Notes: generated from the sequence alone by a model not told the origin. Positions 41,290-50,422 are shown, counted from the first letter of the stretch. The stretch: DNA of 64,000 nucleotides from JACVRW01 sp963716215 (GCA_963716215.1 OY970298.1:3348001-3412000); one strand, 5' to 3'. A program made the numbers and translations.

Positions 41290-42190
41290 GAGAGCTCGGG
41301 AAGCGCCAACGCCTTTTTGTTCTTCTTCAAGGATCTCGCACCAGAGGGCTGCGGCCTTGACGATGTCGTCGGTGTCGACGGCCTGGCGGGCCTTCACCAC
41401 CAGGTCGGCGAAGACACGAGCCGGCCTCGGCCCCGGTCCTGTTCGCGCATCCGGGCTTCGGGCTTGTAGTAGCAGCTCGAGCACCGGATCGATGCGGCGG
41501 CTGACCGAGCTACTGCGAGCTGGGTGGCCGAGCGAGTGGAACAAGTCGGCGAAGAATCTCCGCGGACGAGTTTGCGGCGGCGACCTCGCCGCGCTCGAAG
41601 GCCGGTAGGTGATGACCTCGAAGTGGAAGCCGACGGCTTGGCCTTGCCCCGGTGATGACTGCGGGCCTGGCGAACGAGTGTGACAGTCGGCACGTGGGCA
41701 CCCTGCCCGTCGACCTTGAGGGTCTTGTTCATCTTCTCGGTCAGCTTCTCGAGCACTTCAGGATCAGTCTGGAACCCAGCGCTTTGTCGTCACCCTCGTC
41801 CCAAGTGGCGGTGTCGCGCCGGGGATCGCCCAACGGCTCCCCCACTTCGCCGCCGGGACGACATGAATCGAGAACTGGGAGCCCTGGGTGTTGAAGCTGA
41901 TCTTGACCGAGCGGTTCTGGGGCTGGCGCGGTCGCCGTAGGCGGCGACGAGGATGCGGCATGTGTGCTCATAGATGGTGCGCGGGTCGGTCGACCCGACG
42001 CTGAGCCGGGGCAGCTTTGTGAAGACATCGACATCCTTGCCGGGCCGGATCCGTGTGCCGAGCGTAGGACCCGATCAGGGGCGTCTCGACGCCAGCCGCA
42101 GAGGTCGCGTCGGCCTCGAGGAACTCGCGGATCTCGGTGTGAGCCACGATCGTAGTCACGGAATATGTCCTTGATGTCGATCACCGACAA
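41290..42190 (-). pseudogene. CD-NTase (SMODS nucleotidyltransferase) relic (CBASS)
   Basis: The N-terminus SVIDIKDIFRDY is followed, after a shift, by IVAHTEIREFLEADATSAAGVETPLIGSYARHT and RIRPGKDVDVF: the GS-x(n)-DxD nucleotidyltransferase motif. Downstream come KISFNTQGSQFSIHVVPA (third strand), PEVLEKLTEKMNKTLKVDGQG, TLVRQARSHHRGKAKPS and FADLVVKARQAVDTDDIVKAAALWCEIL, all characteristic of CD-NTases, which make cyclic oligonucleotides on phage infection. Frameshifts near 42165, 42045 and others disrupt it. Boundaries are approximate. Confidence 0.75.
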
Positions 42191-42199
42191 GGCCGACCT

Positions 42200-43481
42200 G
42201 AACTGGGGGCCCAAGGATGCATCTACGCCAACGATAAGAAGCCGAGCGACGGACTTCACCCCTTTCGCCAACCAGGAGCTAGAGCGTGAGCGCAACTGCA
42301 CGTCCGTAAGGCGCAACGAGATGCCGCGGTCGCGCGGGTAGTCGTCCTTCTCGAGGCATCCGACACGATCGGCGAAGAGGACGATGCACCTTCCACCCTG
42401 CGACTGGGCCGACGCGAAGACGAACCAGTCGACCGGGTGGTCCGCGTAGTCACGGAAGACGTTGCGCAGGTGCTCGGTCACGATCTGCGTCGGCACGTAC
42501 TCGACGTGCCCGGCGCCGTCGCGCTCGACCGGCCGGCTCAGCTCCTCAGCGAAGCCACGCAGAAAGCGGATCAGCGCCCGCGAGTCGCGTCTGGCCTCGT
42601 CGAAAAGGCTCGGGACCTCGGGCAGGTCGTGCAGATCCACGACAAAGAGATCCTCGACCGGCTCGAAGCACCCGATCGTGGCCACGTCGTCGTCTGGCCG
42701 GCGACCTCGGTGACGGCGGTGTCGGGCTCGAAGGCGCCGTGGGAACATCGGGATCCCAGGCCGGGCTAATCCGGTTCGAGCGGGCTCGCTCACGAGGGGG
42801 CTGCCGAGGTCCCAGGCTGAGGCGTAGGTTTTACCCACGGCGCTGGTGCGCACGCGATACAGCGGTCTGCCGGCATGCACCTTGCGGATAAGACCTTGTT
42901 CGAGGATGAGGCGTCCGATCTCCTGGAGAGCATCTGCCCGCCGCGGCGTTCGTCGCGGCCGTGCATGAAGCGCTCATGCTCGAGCTTGCCGTTGGCGGCG
43001 AGCCAGAGAAAGACGTGGCGGGCCTGGTACTTGACCGTCTCGACGAAGTGGTCCCAGTCGTCGCCGAGCTGGTCGTCGAAGGAAACCGCGTAGTAGTCCC
43101 ACTGGCAGCACTGCATGTGGTTGCCCACGGCCATCGCCGCGTAGCGGAACGCTCCCGTTCCCAACGGGTCGTCGAAGGTCTCCAGGAGATCCTCGGTGTC
43201 GTAGGTCGTCCCGACCCACTGCGCCGTCGGCCCAGCCCGGTTCGTCTTCTGGCTGGACCCACTCGACGCCGAGGGCCGCGCGCACAAAGTCGATCACATC
43301 GTCGGCGTCGACAACGATGTCGTCCTCGCTCGAGCGCACGCAGTAAGTCGCACGCCTTCTCGACCACTCCGTCGTTGATGTAGGCCTTGATGTACGGGTC
43401 GTCAACGCACCGCGCGCAGACGTAGGTGCCGAGCATCTTGAAGTGACGAGCCAATTCGGCCGTCTGCTGTTCCTTCGCCAT
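42200..43481 (-). pseudogene. HEPN/RES N-terminal domain plus RES toxin domain relic
   Basis: From ATG 43481: GTYVCARCVDDPYIKAYINDGVVEKACD, then after a shift DADDVIDFVRAALGVEW, then GTTYDTEDLLETFDDPLGTG and WDYYAVSFDDQLGDDWDHFVETVKY. This is the zinc-finger-containing N-terminal domain found fused to RES toxins. Further on, LFVVDLHDLPEVPSLFD, EELSRPVERDGAGHVEYVPTQIVTEHLRN and CIVLFAD match the RES domain, an NAD+-degrading toxin fold. At least three frameshifts disable it. It may have been an accessory defence toxin beside the CBASS operon. Confidence 0.65.
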
Positions 43482-44020
43482 GCCCACGGCCACAAACGAT
43501 AGGCGAGCGCCGGCCGCGACGGAGCCTCGCTCTCGGGGCGCCCGCCTGGGCTAACTCGGCGCCGACCAAACGTCGATCACGGCCGCCGCTTCCGGCCTGC
43601 CCGTAACGCTCTGGCAACTCGGCCATCGTCGTCGCCGCCGGGACTCTGGGTCAGCGCTGCAGGGCAGCGAGCGGGAGCTGGGGATCGGCGAGACGGACGC
43701 CACGGGTATCGCGGAAAGAAGCGCGCGTGCCAGTGGACGGCCATGGCCTCATAGCGAGCAGCCTCGGTCTCCTGGTGCAGCAGAGCGCAGCGCGTATGGC
43801 AGCTCGACCCACTCAACTCGCTGACCGCCGCGGGCGGTCAGCGAGTTACCGCCGTCGAGGGCACGGCGAAAGCGGTGTGTAGGCACTGCCTTCGCTGGTC
43901 ACTGGCCACCGGTAGCGCCCACAGGTCCGCTCAACAGCTCAAAGTGGCCGGTGATGCTGCACGCGGCCCAGACGACGTAGACCGTTCGCAAGATCCGGTG
44001 GGCTACGCCGCTCCCCCTTT
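43482..44020. other. Degenerate non-coding stretch with a perfect long hairpin
   Basis: No frame here resembles a known protein. It lies between the RES relic and the first recombination-site core. Besides the 33-nt perfect hairpin (43815-43847), TCACTGGCCAC near 43899 and GTGGCCGGTGA near 43945 form an 11-bp inverted repeat with one mismatch and a 35-nt loop. Confidence 0.5.
43815..43847. repeat. Perfect 15-bp stem hairpin
   Basis: AACTCGCTGACCGCC, a 3-nt GCG loop and GGCGGTCAGCGAGTT form an uninterrupted 15-bp stem. It is the strongest local hairpin in the accessory region. No U-tract follows on either side, so it may be a terminator, an element end or a recombination-related structure. 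Confidence 0.7.
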
Positions 44021-44026
44021 GCGCGA
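44000..44026. other. Recombination-site core S1
   Basis: CTTTGCGCGA (core GCGCGA 44021-44026) is followed by TGAGCGGCGCC, the sequence that follows every tyrosine recombinase 3' end in this window. The left arm does not match the other sites well, so this may be an old or damaged site. It lies 20 nt from the stop codon of the first recombinase relic. Confidence 0.45.
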
Positions 44027-44045
44027 TGAGCGGCGCCGGGGTCGA

Positions 44046-44741
44046 TCAGAGACGAAGCGAGGCGCTGACCGGGATCATAGGCGCGCGGCGGGCGTGGACG
44101 GTCTCGATGATCTCCGCGTTGTCGATGCCTTGGAGGTAGACCGAGGTGATGCCGAGGTTGCTGTGGCCGAGCTGGCGTTGGATGACGACCAGCGGCACGC
44201 CTTCGTGGGCCATCTCGACGGCGTGGGCGTGGCGCAGCTGATGCGGCGCGAACCGTCGGCGCACGCCAGCCGTCGCGGCGTGCGCCGAAGCTCGGCACGA
44301 GCGGCGGCGGTCGACCAGTGCGACCACGCGTCGAGCCGTTGATGACGCAGAGCAGCGGGCCGACCGGCAGCGCGACGCGCAGCTCGAGCCACGGCTGAAG
44401 CTCGTCCCAGCCCCACGCCGTCCATGCCGACCTCGCGGCGGCGTCCGCCCTTGCCGCGCCGCACGAGCACGCGCGCCGCGCGGTGATCGAGATCGGCCTC
44501 TGTGAGCGCCAGCGCCTCCTGGATGCGCAGGCCGGCGCGCCAGAGGATCACGATCAGCGCGCGCAGCCGTCGGCCGTGCGCGTATCGCCGGCGGCGCGCA
44601 TGACCGCGACGATCTCCTCGACGTCGGCGGATCGGCCGGGTAGCGCAGACCCTTGTTCCGCGGCGGTCGGCCGGCGTGGAAGCCGGGCATGGTCGCCGGC
44701 GAGCGGCGACGACCGGCGCGATCGAGCAGCAACTCGGACAT
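44046..44741 (-). pseudogene. Tyrosine recombinase copy 1, multiply frameshifted
   Basis: The N-terminus MSELLLDRAGRRRSPATMPGFHAG and the C-terminus from RRRFAPHQLRHAHAVEMAHEG to the stop match the intact copy at 60515-61213. The middle lies in other frames (ADVEEIVAVMRAAGDTR; LRIQEALALTEADLD), so at least two or three indels are present. Catalytic HxLR, GHSNLGITS and the tyrosine region survive, but no full-length protein can be made. The start is preceded by GAGGGGCC. It is the oldest-looking of the three copies. Confidence 0.85.
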
Positions 44742-44864
44742 GGCCCCTCCTCGGGTTCGGAGAACGAGACCGAGCATCCACCGAGAGCGGCCGTTTAGTG
44801 ACGAAGCAGGAGCGAGAAGGAACTCGTAAGGCTGAGCGGCGGCTACCGCCACTATCCAAAAGGG

Positions 44865-45320
44865 CTACTCCGAGAGCCCTACGGCTTCGAGGGCTTCGGT
44901 GCGACTGTTGTCTTCGTCCATCCGGGTAATGACTCCGTCGCGCACCGTGGCGATAGAAAACACCTGCGCCGTGATCTCGATGCCGCTGTCCTTGGCCTTC
45001 AGCGTGCAATCGACTACAGCAAGCACGCGGTCGTCAGGAGGCCTGGTTACGGCCTTCACGCATGGTGTAGTGTTCGACGGCTTCCGAGAGCCAGTACAGC
45101 CCTGAGCGATGCGAGGTAACTTCGGAAGCTGATCCCCGCGAAGGCGGTATTCCACTCCACGTCCGGATCCAGGTAGCGGAACACCTCCGGTCCTCCGGTG
45201 CGAAGTTTCCCCTTCTCCATCGGCTGCCGCTCCCGGGCATGGGTCGCTCCAGTGAGCGGCAATTGCTTTCTCGAGCGCCTCGACGTATCGGCGCACGACC
45301 TCCGCGTTCTCCTGCGACAT
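44865..45320 (-). pseudogene. SnoaL-like protein relic
   Basis: ATG 45320 begins MSQENAEVVRRYVEALEKAIAAHW, the standard start of actinobacterial SnoaL proteins. It then breaks, with FRYLDPDVEWNTAFAG in a second frame and YWLSEAVEHYTMREG in a third. The end VLAVVDCTLKAKDSGIEITAQVFSIATVRDGVITRMDED, then EALEAVGLSE, is again in the first frame. Two or more indels disable it. It forms the cargo of the block between cores S1 and S7. Confidence 0.75.
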
Positions 45321-45350
45321 CGGCCGCCAGTATCCAGCGAAAGACTGCGC

Positions 45351-45395
45351 CTTCAATGCGAGGGAGCAGTCCGAGCGCGATGTCACTTAGCGCGA
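45351..45395. other. Recombination-site S7
   Basis: ATGCGAGGGAGCAGTC is shared with sites S4 and S5 and is followed, after 26 nt, by CTTAGCGCGA (core 45390-45395). The spacing from ATGCGA to the core is the same as in the other sites. It lies 30 nt upstream of the SnoaL relic and marks the end of the block that begins at S1. Confidence 0.6.
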
Positions 45396-45399
45396 GGAG

Positions 45400-45975
45400 C
45401 GACGATCGGATGCGCGGCCACAGCCGCGATCACTGCCGCTGCTGGTCACGAGCTCGGCGAGCTTGTACGAGCGACTCCGTCCAGCCGTCCCGGTGCAGCG
45501 CGCGTCGCGCCTCGGTCTTGAACGCCCCTGGCGTAGTTGGACCCGGGTCGAGTTGTCGGTCGCTTCGAACTCGAGCCGCGCCACAGTCGCCTCATCGTCC
45601 GGGTCGGCAGACTCCAGGTGAAGAGTGAAGGCAGGGCGCGAGCGGGGTGTCGAATCTCGCTGAAATGTCCCGTCAGCTGGGGGGGCAACGGACCGACGGG
45701 CGGCTGCATCTCGATGCCGGTAGGTTCCACCAACGCGCCGGAGCAAAGTGGATTCTCGATGCTGGAACCCTCTCGGCCCGCCGCTCGCAAGCAGGGCGGC
45801 GCCTGCGGAGGACTCGATACGACGCACGCGGCACCGGAAGCAGCTCGGGTCGGCTCCATCGAAAGCCCGCTCGCCGTGCACGCGGCAACCTACGCCACGG
45901 TGGAGCCGCGCGATCAGGGCGCGAGCCGCAGCGCGGCGCCTGGTCCGGCGCTCGGCGATGTAAATCTCGGACATC
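45400..45975 (-). pseudogene. AHSA1/SRPBCC family relic
   Basis: The best-preserved part reads FTLHLESADPDDEATVARLEFEATDNSTRVQLRQG, then after a shift EARRALHRDGWTES and KLAELVTS: the AHSA1 C-terminal half with the conserved HxxGW. The N-terminal part is in several frames, ending near a MSEIYIAERR start at 45975. No complete frame exists. It lies just beyond site S7. Confidence 0.6.
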
Positions 45976-46667
45976 GTGCTGAGCACGGAGTACGTCAAAG
46001 TCAACTTGGCTACGACCGCATGCGCCGAGAGCGATCGACGCAGCCACACGGCCGGTGCGGCAAAAGATGCCGCGGGAACTGCAGGAGCAAGTACATGCGA
46101 GTCACCTTCCTTGGGAAGGCGCCACGGTGCCGACGCCGTCTGGTTCGGCCTGATCGACAACCGCGCTTCGTGGCACGCGCCGAGGACGCGGCAAAGGTAC
46201 CGCGAATCTGTGAGGTCCGCGGGCACGTGTGTATCTGCGACATGCGCGGCGAGCCGATCGCCTCGGCGTCGAGGAGACGGCCCGGATCTGACGTTGAGGA
46301 GGAGTGCGAGCTGCTGGAGGCAGCGCTTGGGCATCATTACGGCCGAACGCGACGTATCTACAGCCAAGGTGACGTCACCAGGTGCGGCATGATCTCCCTG
46401 AGCTCGCTCCGGCGGGGCGCCCACCTGCCTGACCATCGGTGGCAGCCCACGACTCAGTGCGTAGCCCGTACATGGAAGCGATACGGCCTGCGACGCGGAA
46501 CACCTGTTCTCAAACAGTGAGCGCGCCATGAAGCGGGATTCAGGCTCGGCCTCGACACGGAGAGCGACGACAGCAGGAACTTGACACACTACTTGTACGC
46601 GATCACGGCGCTGATCGGACCGGCGGATCGCGACGTCTGTCTTGGAACCAGCCTATTCACCAGCGAG
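45976..46667. other. Degenerate sequence without recognisable genes
   Basis: Long frames exist on both strands because of high GC, but none has a family resemblance, a plausible start or consistent codon-position bias. TTGACA at about 46580 resembles a -35 box but no convincing -10 follows at 17 nt. I see nothing reliable here. Confidence 0.5.
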
Positions 46668-46970
46668 CGAAGTCGCTGCCCATGAAGTCGAACACGTCGC
46701 CGAACTCGATCGGCATGTTGACGACATCGAGCAGCCCGAACATTCTCGCGGCAGCTTCGTCGTCGATGTTAATGTTCTCGATTGCGATGAAAGCGCGCCT
46801 CCGGCGGCGCGTCGTAGGCGGCCCTGAGCAATGGTTCTGCTTCTCGGGTTCGTCGTGGAGGATGAACCATCATGATGATGTACCACTTCGGTACGGGGTA
46901 GACGAAGAAGTCATCACCTGCGCTGACGCGTCGCTTAGCAAGCGGCTTCGAATCGTTCGAGCGGCGATTA
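46668..46970 (-). pseudogene. Unidentified gene fragment, frameshifted
   Basis: Reading across one shift gives AGDDFFVYPVPKWYIIM, then WFILHDEPEKQNHC, then AFIAIENINIDDEAAARMF, GLLDVVNMPIEFGDVFDFMG and the end SDFARW before a TGA. Composition is protein-like (many Asp, Phe, Ile codons, unlike shadow frames). I do not recognise the family. It is probably the 3' end of a gene lost from this region. Confidence 0.35.
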
Positions 46971-47000
46971 GCTGGAAACCGGTCGGTCGATAGTTGGTTC

Positions 47001-47150
47001 AGGTGATGTCGAGGTAGCGATTCGCGACGATGATCGAGAAGCTGACCAGTGTCGCCCCGCCCACGTCGCACAGCGTCTCGTTGCTCAAGAAGTGGAAGCT
47101 CTCCCCGCCCAGCGCCATGAAAGCAGCCACAGAGAGTCCGCCCGTCCGTT
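47001..47150 (-). pseudogene. C-terminal fragment of a membrane protein
   Basis: The frame reads AAFMALGGESFHFLSNETLCD, then GGATLVSFSIIVANRYLDIT and a stop. It has one hydrophobic segment and a natural-looking C-terminus. The upstream sequence joins abruptly to the O-methyltransferase relic, so the N-terminal part is missing. The family is not recognised. Confidence 0.35.
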
Positions 47151-47204
47151 CATGAACTGCTCGCCTGGCCTCGTCGGCTCTCAGCTCCTCGACGTCGGCT
47201 TACC

Positions 47205-47599
47205 GTCTGCTTGATCTCGTTCTGGGGCTCCAGTCTGCGAGGCGTCGGGTGCGAACAGCCCCCAGAATACGGTACGGAGCCGCGACTTGGCCATCTCGAG
47301 GATCCCGCCGACATAGGCCGGGCTCGCCTTGTCCAGAAACGCGGCGCCCGCCTCGGTATTCGGTGGCGCGCATCGCTCCTTTCACCCTCGCGATCGAGCA
47401 GCTCGAGCGCGACAAGCGCATGGGGGAAGTCTGGGATCGCGCGAGCATCCAAACCGAGCCCTCGGCGATCTCCGGACCCGTCATCGATTCGCTTCCCAGC
47501 CGGGTGAAGAGCTCGAGCTGAAAGCGACAGGAGAGTCTTCGAGCCCCAGAACCCCATACCGACCTGCAAGATGTGTGAAGGGTCGACTTGCGCGGACAT
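47205..47599 (-). pseudogene. O-methyltransferase N-terminal (dimerisation) domain relic
   Basis: ATG 47599 (GGAG 7 nt upstream) begins MSAQVDPSHILQVGMGFWGSKTLL, then, across frames, GSESMTGPEIAEG, GLDARAIPDFPHALVALELLDREGE and PQNEIKQT. This is the winged-helix dimerisation domain of SAM-dependent O-methyltransferases. The catalytic domain is absent: the sequence changes abruptly after PQNEIKQT near 47205. Internal frameshifts are also present. It is a truncated relic. Confidence 0.7.
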
Positions 47600-47820
47600 C
47601 TTTTCTCCGTCCTCAGGTTCCCGTTTGGCACTTCGCCGCCGGGAGAGTATCCAAGTGGTGCCCCGGTATGACAAGCGGAACGCCCACTCGCTGGCGTCAA
47701 GGCAGCTAGGTCGCTTTGCAGCGACGTGGTATCTCAGTGCGCATCGCTGAACGAACCACCGACTGACCTAATACGACCATTCATCGCCGAGCCCGCCCAC
47801 GCTGAGACCGCGCCTCTTTG

Positions 47821-48747
47821 ATGCGCGCCGCCGGTATCAGCGAGTACGGCGGTGCTGTCGGGCGGATCGATCTCCAGGATACGCGCCCCCTCGCGGACGA
47901 CGAGGTCCTGATGGAAATCCGGGCCGCGGGCGTCGGTGATTGGGAGGAGTGCGTCCGGACGGGCGAGTGGGACGTCGGCCGCCCCCTCCGATGGCGCTTG
48001 GCGTCGAGGCCACCGGGATCATCACGGCGATCGAGAGATTCCGTCGAGGACTGGGAGCCGGGCGATGAGGCGCTGAGCCACCCCCTCCCGCTGCGGGATC
48101 AGGGAACCTGGGCGCCCTTCCTGATCGCCTAGGGCGACGGTACTCGCGCGAAAGCCCGCCGCCCTCTCGTGGGAGGCCGCTGCAGCGTTCCCCGTTCCGG
48201 CCCTGACCGCCACGCAGGTGATCGAAGGAGCCCTGGCGGTGCACCCTGGCGATCTTGTCCTCGTCAATGGCGGGAGCGGGGTGACCGGCACGCTGCTCGT
48301 TGGACTGGCCGCGGCACGCGGCGCCGAGGTGATCGCGACCGCAGGACCGGGAGCCATGAGCGGTATGCGTCGGCTGGGAGTGGCCCACGTGCTCGACTAT
48401 CACGACCCCGACTGGCCGGAGCAGGCGCGCGCCATTGGGGGCGCATGGCGTGACCGCCGTCGCGAACGCGGTGCCTAACGGCTCAGCCGACGCGATCGGC
48501 ACCGTGCGCGACGGCGGTGAACTTGCGACGATCACCCTGGACCCACCGGACGAGCAGCGGGGCATCGAGATCTCGTCGGTGATCGTGCAGCCCGACGACC
48601 GCGCGCTCGGCGAGCTGGCCGAGCTGCTCGCGGCCGGGAAGCTCGAGATCTCGACTGCGGCAACGTTCCCGCTCGAGGAGGCCGCCGAGGCCCTCGCAGC
48701 AGCAACCGGGGGGCGGCGCCGGAGGAGCGGTCGTGCTGCACCCCTGA
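47821..48747 (+). pseudogene. Zinc-independent alcohol dehydrogenase/quinone reductase relic
   Basis: ATG 47821 begins MRAAGISEYGGAVGRIDL, DDEVLMEIRAAGVGDWEECVRTGEW, the MDR-family N-terminus. After shifts come EDWEPGDEAL, the Rossmann VHPGDLVLVNGGSGVTGTLLVGLAAARGAEVIATAG, HVLDYHDPDWPEQAR, and the C-terminal KLEISTAATFPLEEAAEALAAATGG ending at a TGA near 48745. At least four indels are needed, including an extra G near 48710. It resembles NADPH:quinone oxidoreductases. It ends 36 nt before site S6. Confidence 0.8.
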
Positions 48748-48783
48748 CGGCGCCGGGAACTAGCCCGCCGGAGCAAGCCGCTG

Positions 48784-48830
48784 CTTTCCATGCGACGTAG
48801 CACTCTAGATCCGAGTGCTGCTTTGCGCGA
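48784..48830. other. Recombination-site S6
   Basis: CTTTCCATGCGACG begins the left arm; AGCACTC (48799-48805) and GAGTGCT (48813-48819) form a perfect 7-bp inverted repeat with a 7-nt loop; the right end is GCTTTGCGCGA (core 48825-48830). Sequence to its right (AGGGAGCACTCTCC) is shared with the copy at 63223. It follows the quinone reductase relic and starts the methyltransferase block. Confidence 0.7.
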
Positions 48831-49602
48831 CAGGGAGCACTCTCCCCACGAGACAGCGGGCTCTCGCGCGTGCCTCAAGGCGATAGTGACCGTGCCCGAG
48901 TTCGCTCCGATCGCGAGCTCGCGCGGTGCCGACGTCGTGCCTATGCACCGAATGCAATGAGCCGAGCCGCGTGGCGCTTTTGTTGATCGTCCATCGCGAG
49001 CGTCGGACGCGCGAACCGCGAGACGCTCGCTTGCATGTGGAGCACCGAGCGTTCGAGGCGGGTTCCGGGCGGGCGACCACCACACTGATCAGTGCCGCCG
49101 GGCTGCCGCGGTGCGGAACGCGGGTCTGCAGCTGGCCCTGGGGTCAGCCGCTCTTGCTGCCGGCCGCTAGCTTCACCGAAACCGGCACGTCGAACCGCCC
49201 GTCGGTACCGTAGGCGGCCAGGCGACGCTCGAGGGCCGCTCGGATGCGTTCCCGGGTCTCCTCCGACTGGCCGAGCACGAGCGAGGCCATCCGAACCGTC
49301 CCGCGTTGCAGCGCGCGCCAGAAGTCCTCGAACGACCTCACGGGGTGGGTGAATGCTATGCGTCGCACCTCAACGTCGGCGAGGCCTTGCCCTTGGAAGA
49401 GGCGCCGAAACTCCTCGTCGTCGGAGAACCGGAAGACATCCGGCCCCGGGGGCAGGCCGTCGGGCGGTCCCGCGCCGGCCTCTCCGACCGCTTCTAGGAA
49501 CACGCCGAACATCCTCATCTCCGCGGGAGCGTCCCAGGTCGTCAGCGCCAAACGGCCCCCGGGAGCCAGGACCCGTACGCCCTCGGCGACCGCCAGCTCC
49601 GG
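48825..49602. repeat. Methyltransferase block, copy 1 of a direct repeat
   Basis: Positions 48825-49602 match 63223-64000 with a constant offset of 14398 nt and only about one visible difference. The whole block runs to the next core at 50398 (1573 bp). In this copy it precedes the recombinase-glycosyltransferase block; in the other copy it follows it. Confidence 0.9.
48831..49143. other. Gene-free 5' part of the methyltransferase block
   Basis: No convincing reading frame is present. The same sequence occurs at 63229-63541 with one visible base change, so its near-identity reflects recent duplication, not coding constraint. It sits between site S6 and the methyltransferase 3' end. Confidence 0.55.
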
Positions 49603-49983
49603 ACGGCCGAAGTGGGGCAGCCCGAAGTTGCAGACCACCGCGTCGAAGGCGCCATCCTCGAACGGGAGCGCCTGCGCATCCGCCCGCCTAAACTCGACGC
49701 CCGGATGCTCCGCCCGGGCCCGGGCGACCATCGCCTCGGCGACGTCCACCCCCCACACTGTCGCTCCCCTGTGGGCTGCCTCCGCCGCCACGTAACCGGG
49801 GCCGGTCGCCACATCGAGCACATGCGTCCCCGGGCCGACCCGGGCCAGATCCACGAGCGGCTCCACCAGCCTGCCCGTAACGGCACCAAAGAACCCGGCG
49901 TACCCCTCCACTCGCTCTTCCCAAGCACTCGCCTCGAATTCATCGAACGAATCGAGATCGATGCTCACCTCATTGCTCGCCAT
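49144..49983 (-). CDS. Class I SAM-dependent methyltransferase (UbiE/Coq5-like)
   Basis: 279 aa from ATG 49983. SAM-binding motifs: THVLDVATGPGYVAAEAAHRG, VWGVDVAEAMVARARAEHP, FRRADAQALPFEDGAFDAVVCNFGLPHF and RVLAPGGRLALTTWDAP. The C-terminal part (FRFSDDEEFRRLFQGQGL, VRSFEDFWRALQRG) fits small-molecule methyltransferases of the UbiE/Methyltransf_11 group. The frame is intact. It is the only gene of the block between cores 48825 and 50398, and a second copy begins at 63542. The substrate is unknown. Confidence 0.88.
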   Translation of the reverse strand: MASNEVSIDLDSFDEFEASAWEERVEGYAGFFGAVTGRLVEPLVDLARVGPGTHVLDVATGPGYVAAEAAHRGATVWGVDVAEAMVARARAEHPGVEFRRADAQALPFEDGAFDAVVCNFGLPHFGRPELAVAEGVRVLAPGGRLALTTWDAPAEMRMFGVFLEAVGEAGAGPPDGLPPGPDVFRFSDDEEFRRLFQGQGLADVEVRRIAFTHPVRSFEDFWRALQRGTVRMASLVLGQSEETRERIRAALERRLAAYGTDGRFDVPVSVKLAAGSKSG

Positions 49984-50397
49984 GCCGCTCCCATCGTCGG
50001 ATGCGCGGCGAGCGTACGCCAAGGGCAAGCGGCGCGGCAAACGGGGCAGGTGGACGTACCGAGGCCGTAACCCGATACCAGCAATATCCGGCTGGCGGTG
50101 CACCACCAACTCCCTAAAGAGAGGGCCTCGCCGCGGGTCTCCGTTCCGCAACTGCGGGGAAGCAATAACCATCCCTCGCTGCTCGCTTCCGCCATGAGCG
50201 AACGTCCGGGCTAGCGTCCGCCAGATGCGCGGAATGGACGAGCAGCAGGCGCGCGGCCAAGCCCTCCCTTCGCCGTGGTTTGCATAGGCAAGAACATGGC
50301 CGCTCTGACCGGCTGCCCCGCGTTCCCCTTATGAGTCTCGGGTTTCGCTTTCGCCTGGTAGCGATGGCTTCAAGGACGAGGCGCGGAGTGTCGCTAT
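49984..50397. other. Gene-free stretch upstream of the methyltransferase
   Basis: Short frames exist but none has a family resemblance. It should contain the methyltransferase promoter (minus strand). It ends with GTGTCGCTATGCGCGA, the site core between the methyltransferase and recombinase blocks. Confidence 0.5.
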
Positions 50398-50403
50398 GCG
50401 CGA
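50380..50403. other. Recombination-site S2
   Basis: GGCGCGGAGTGTCGCTATGCGCGA (core 50398-50403) is followed by TTAGCGGCGCC, the recombinase-block start. The left arm differs from S3-S6 except for GAGTG.CGCT. It is the junction where the methyltransferase block meets the recombinase block. Confidence 0.6.
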
Positions 50404-50422
50404 TTAGCGGCGCCGGGGTCGA

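Noticed and set aside
45537..46520. A 327-codon plus-strand frame in the decayed region
   Set aside because: It is antisense to the AHSA1 relic for part of its length, shows no family resemblance, and GC-rich DNA yields long random frames.
46575..46620. Sigma-70 promoter TTGACA near 46580
   Set aside because: No -10 box at proper spacing and no intact gene downstream.
48784..48830. Classical integron attC site
   Set aside because: There is a 7-bp inner inverted repeat, but the core is GCGCGA rather than the RYYYAAC/GTTRRRY consensus, and the arms pair poorly in S3 and S7.
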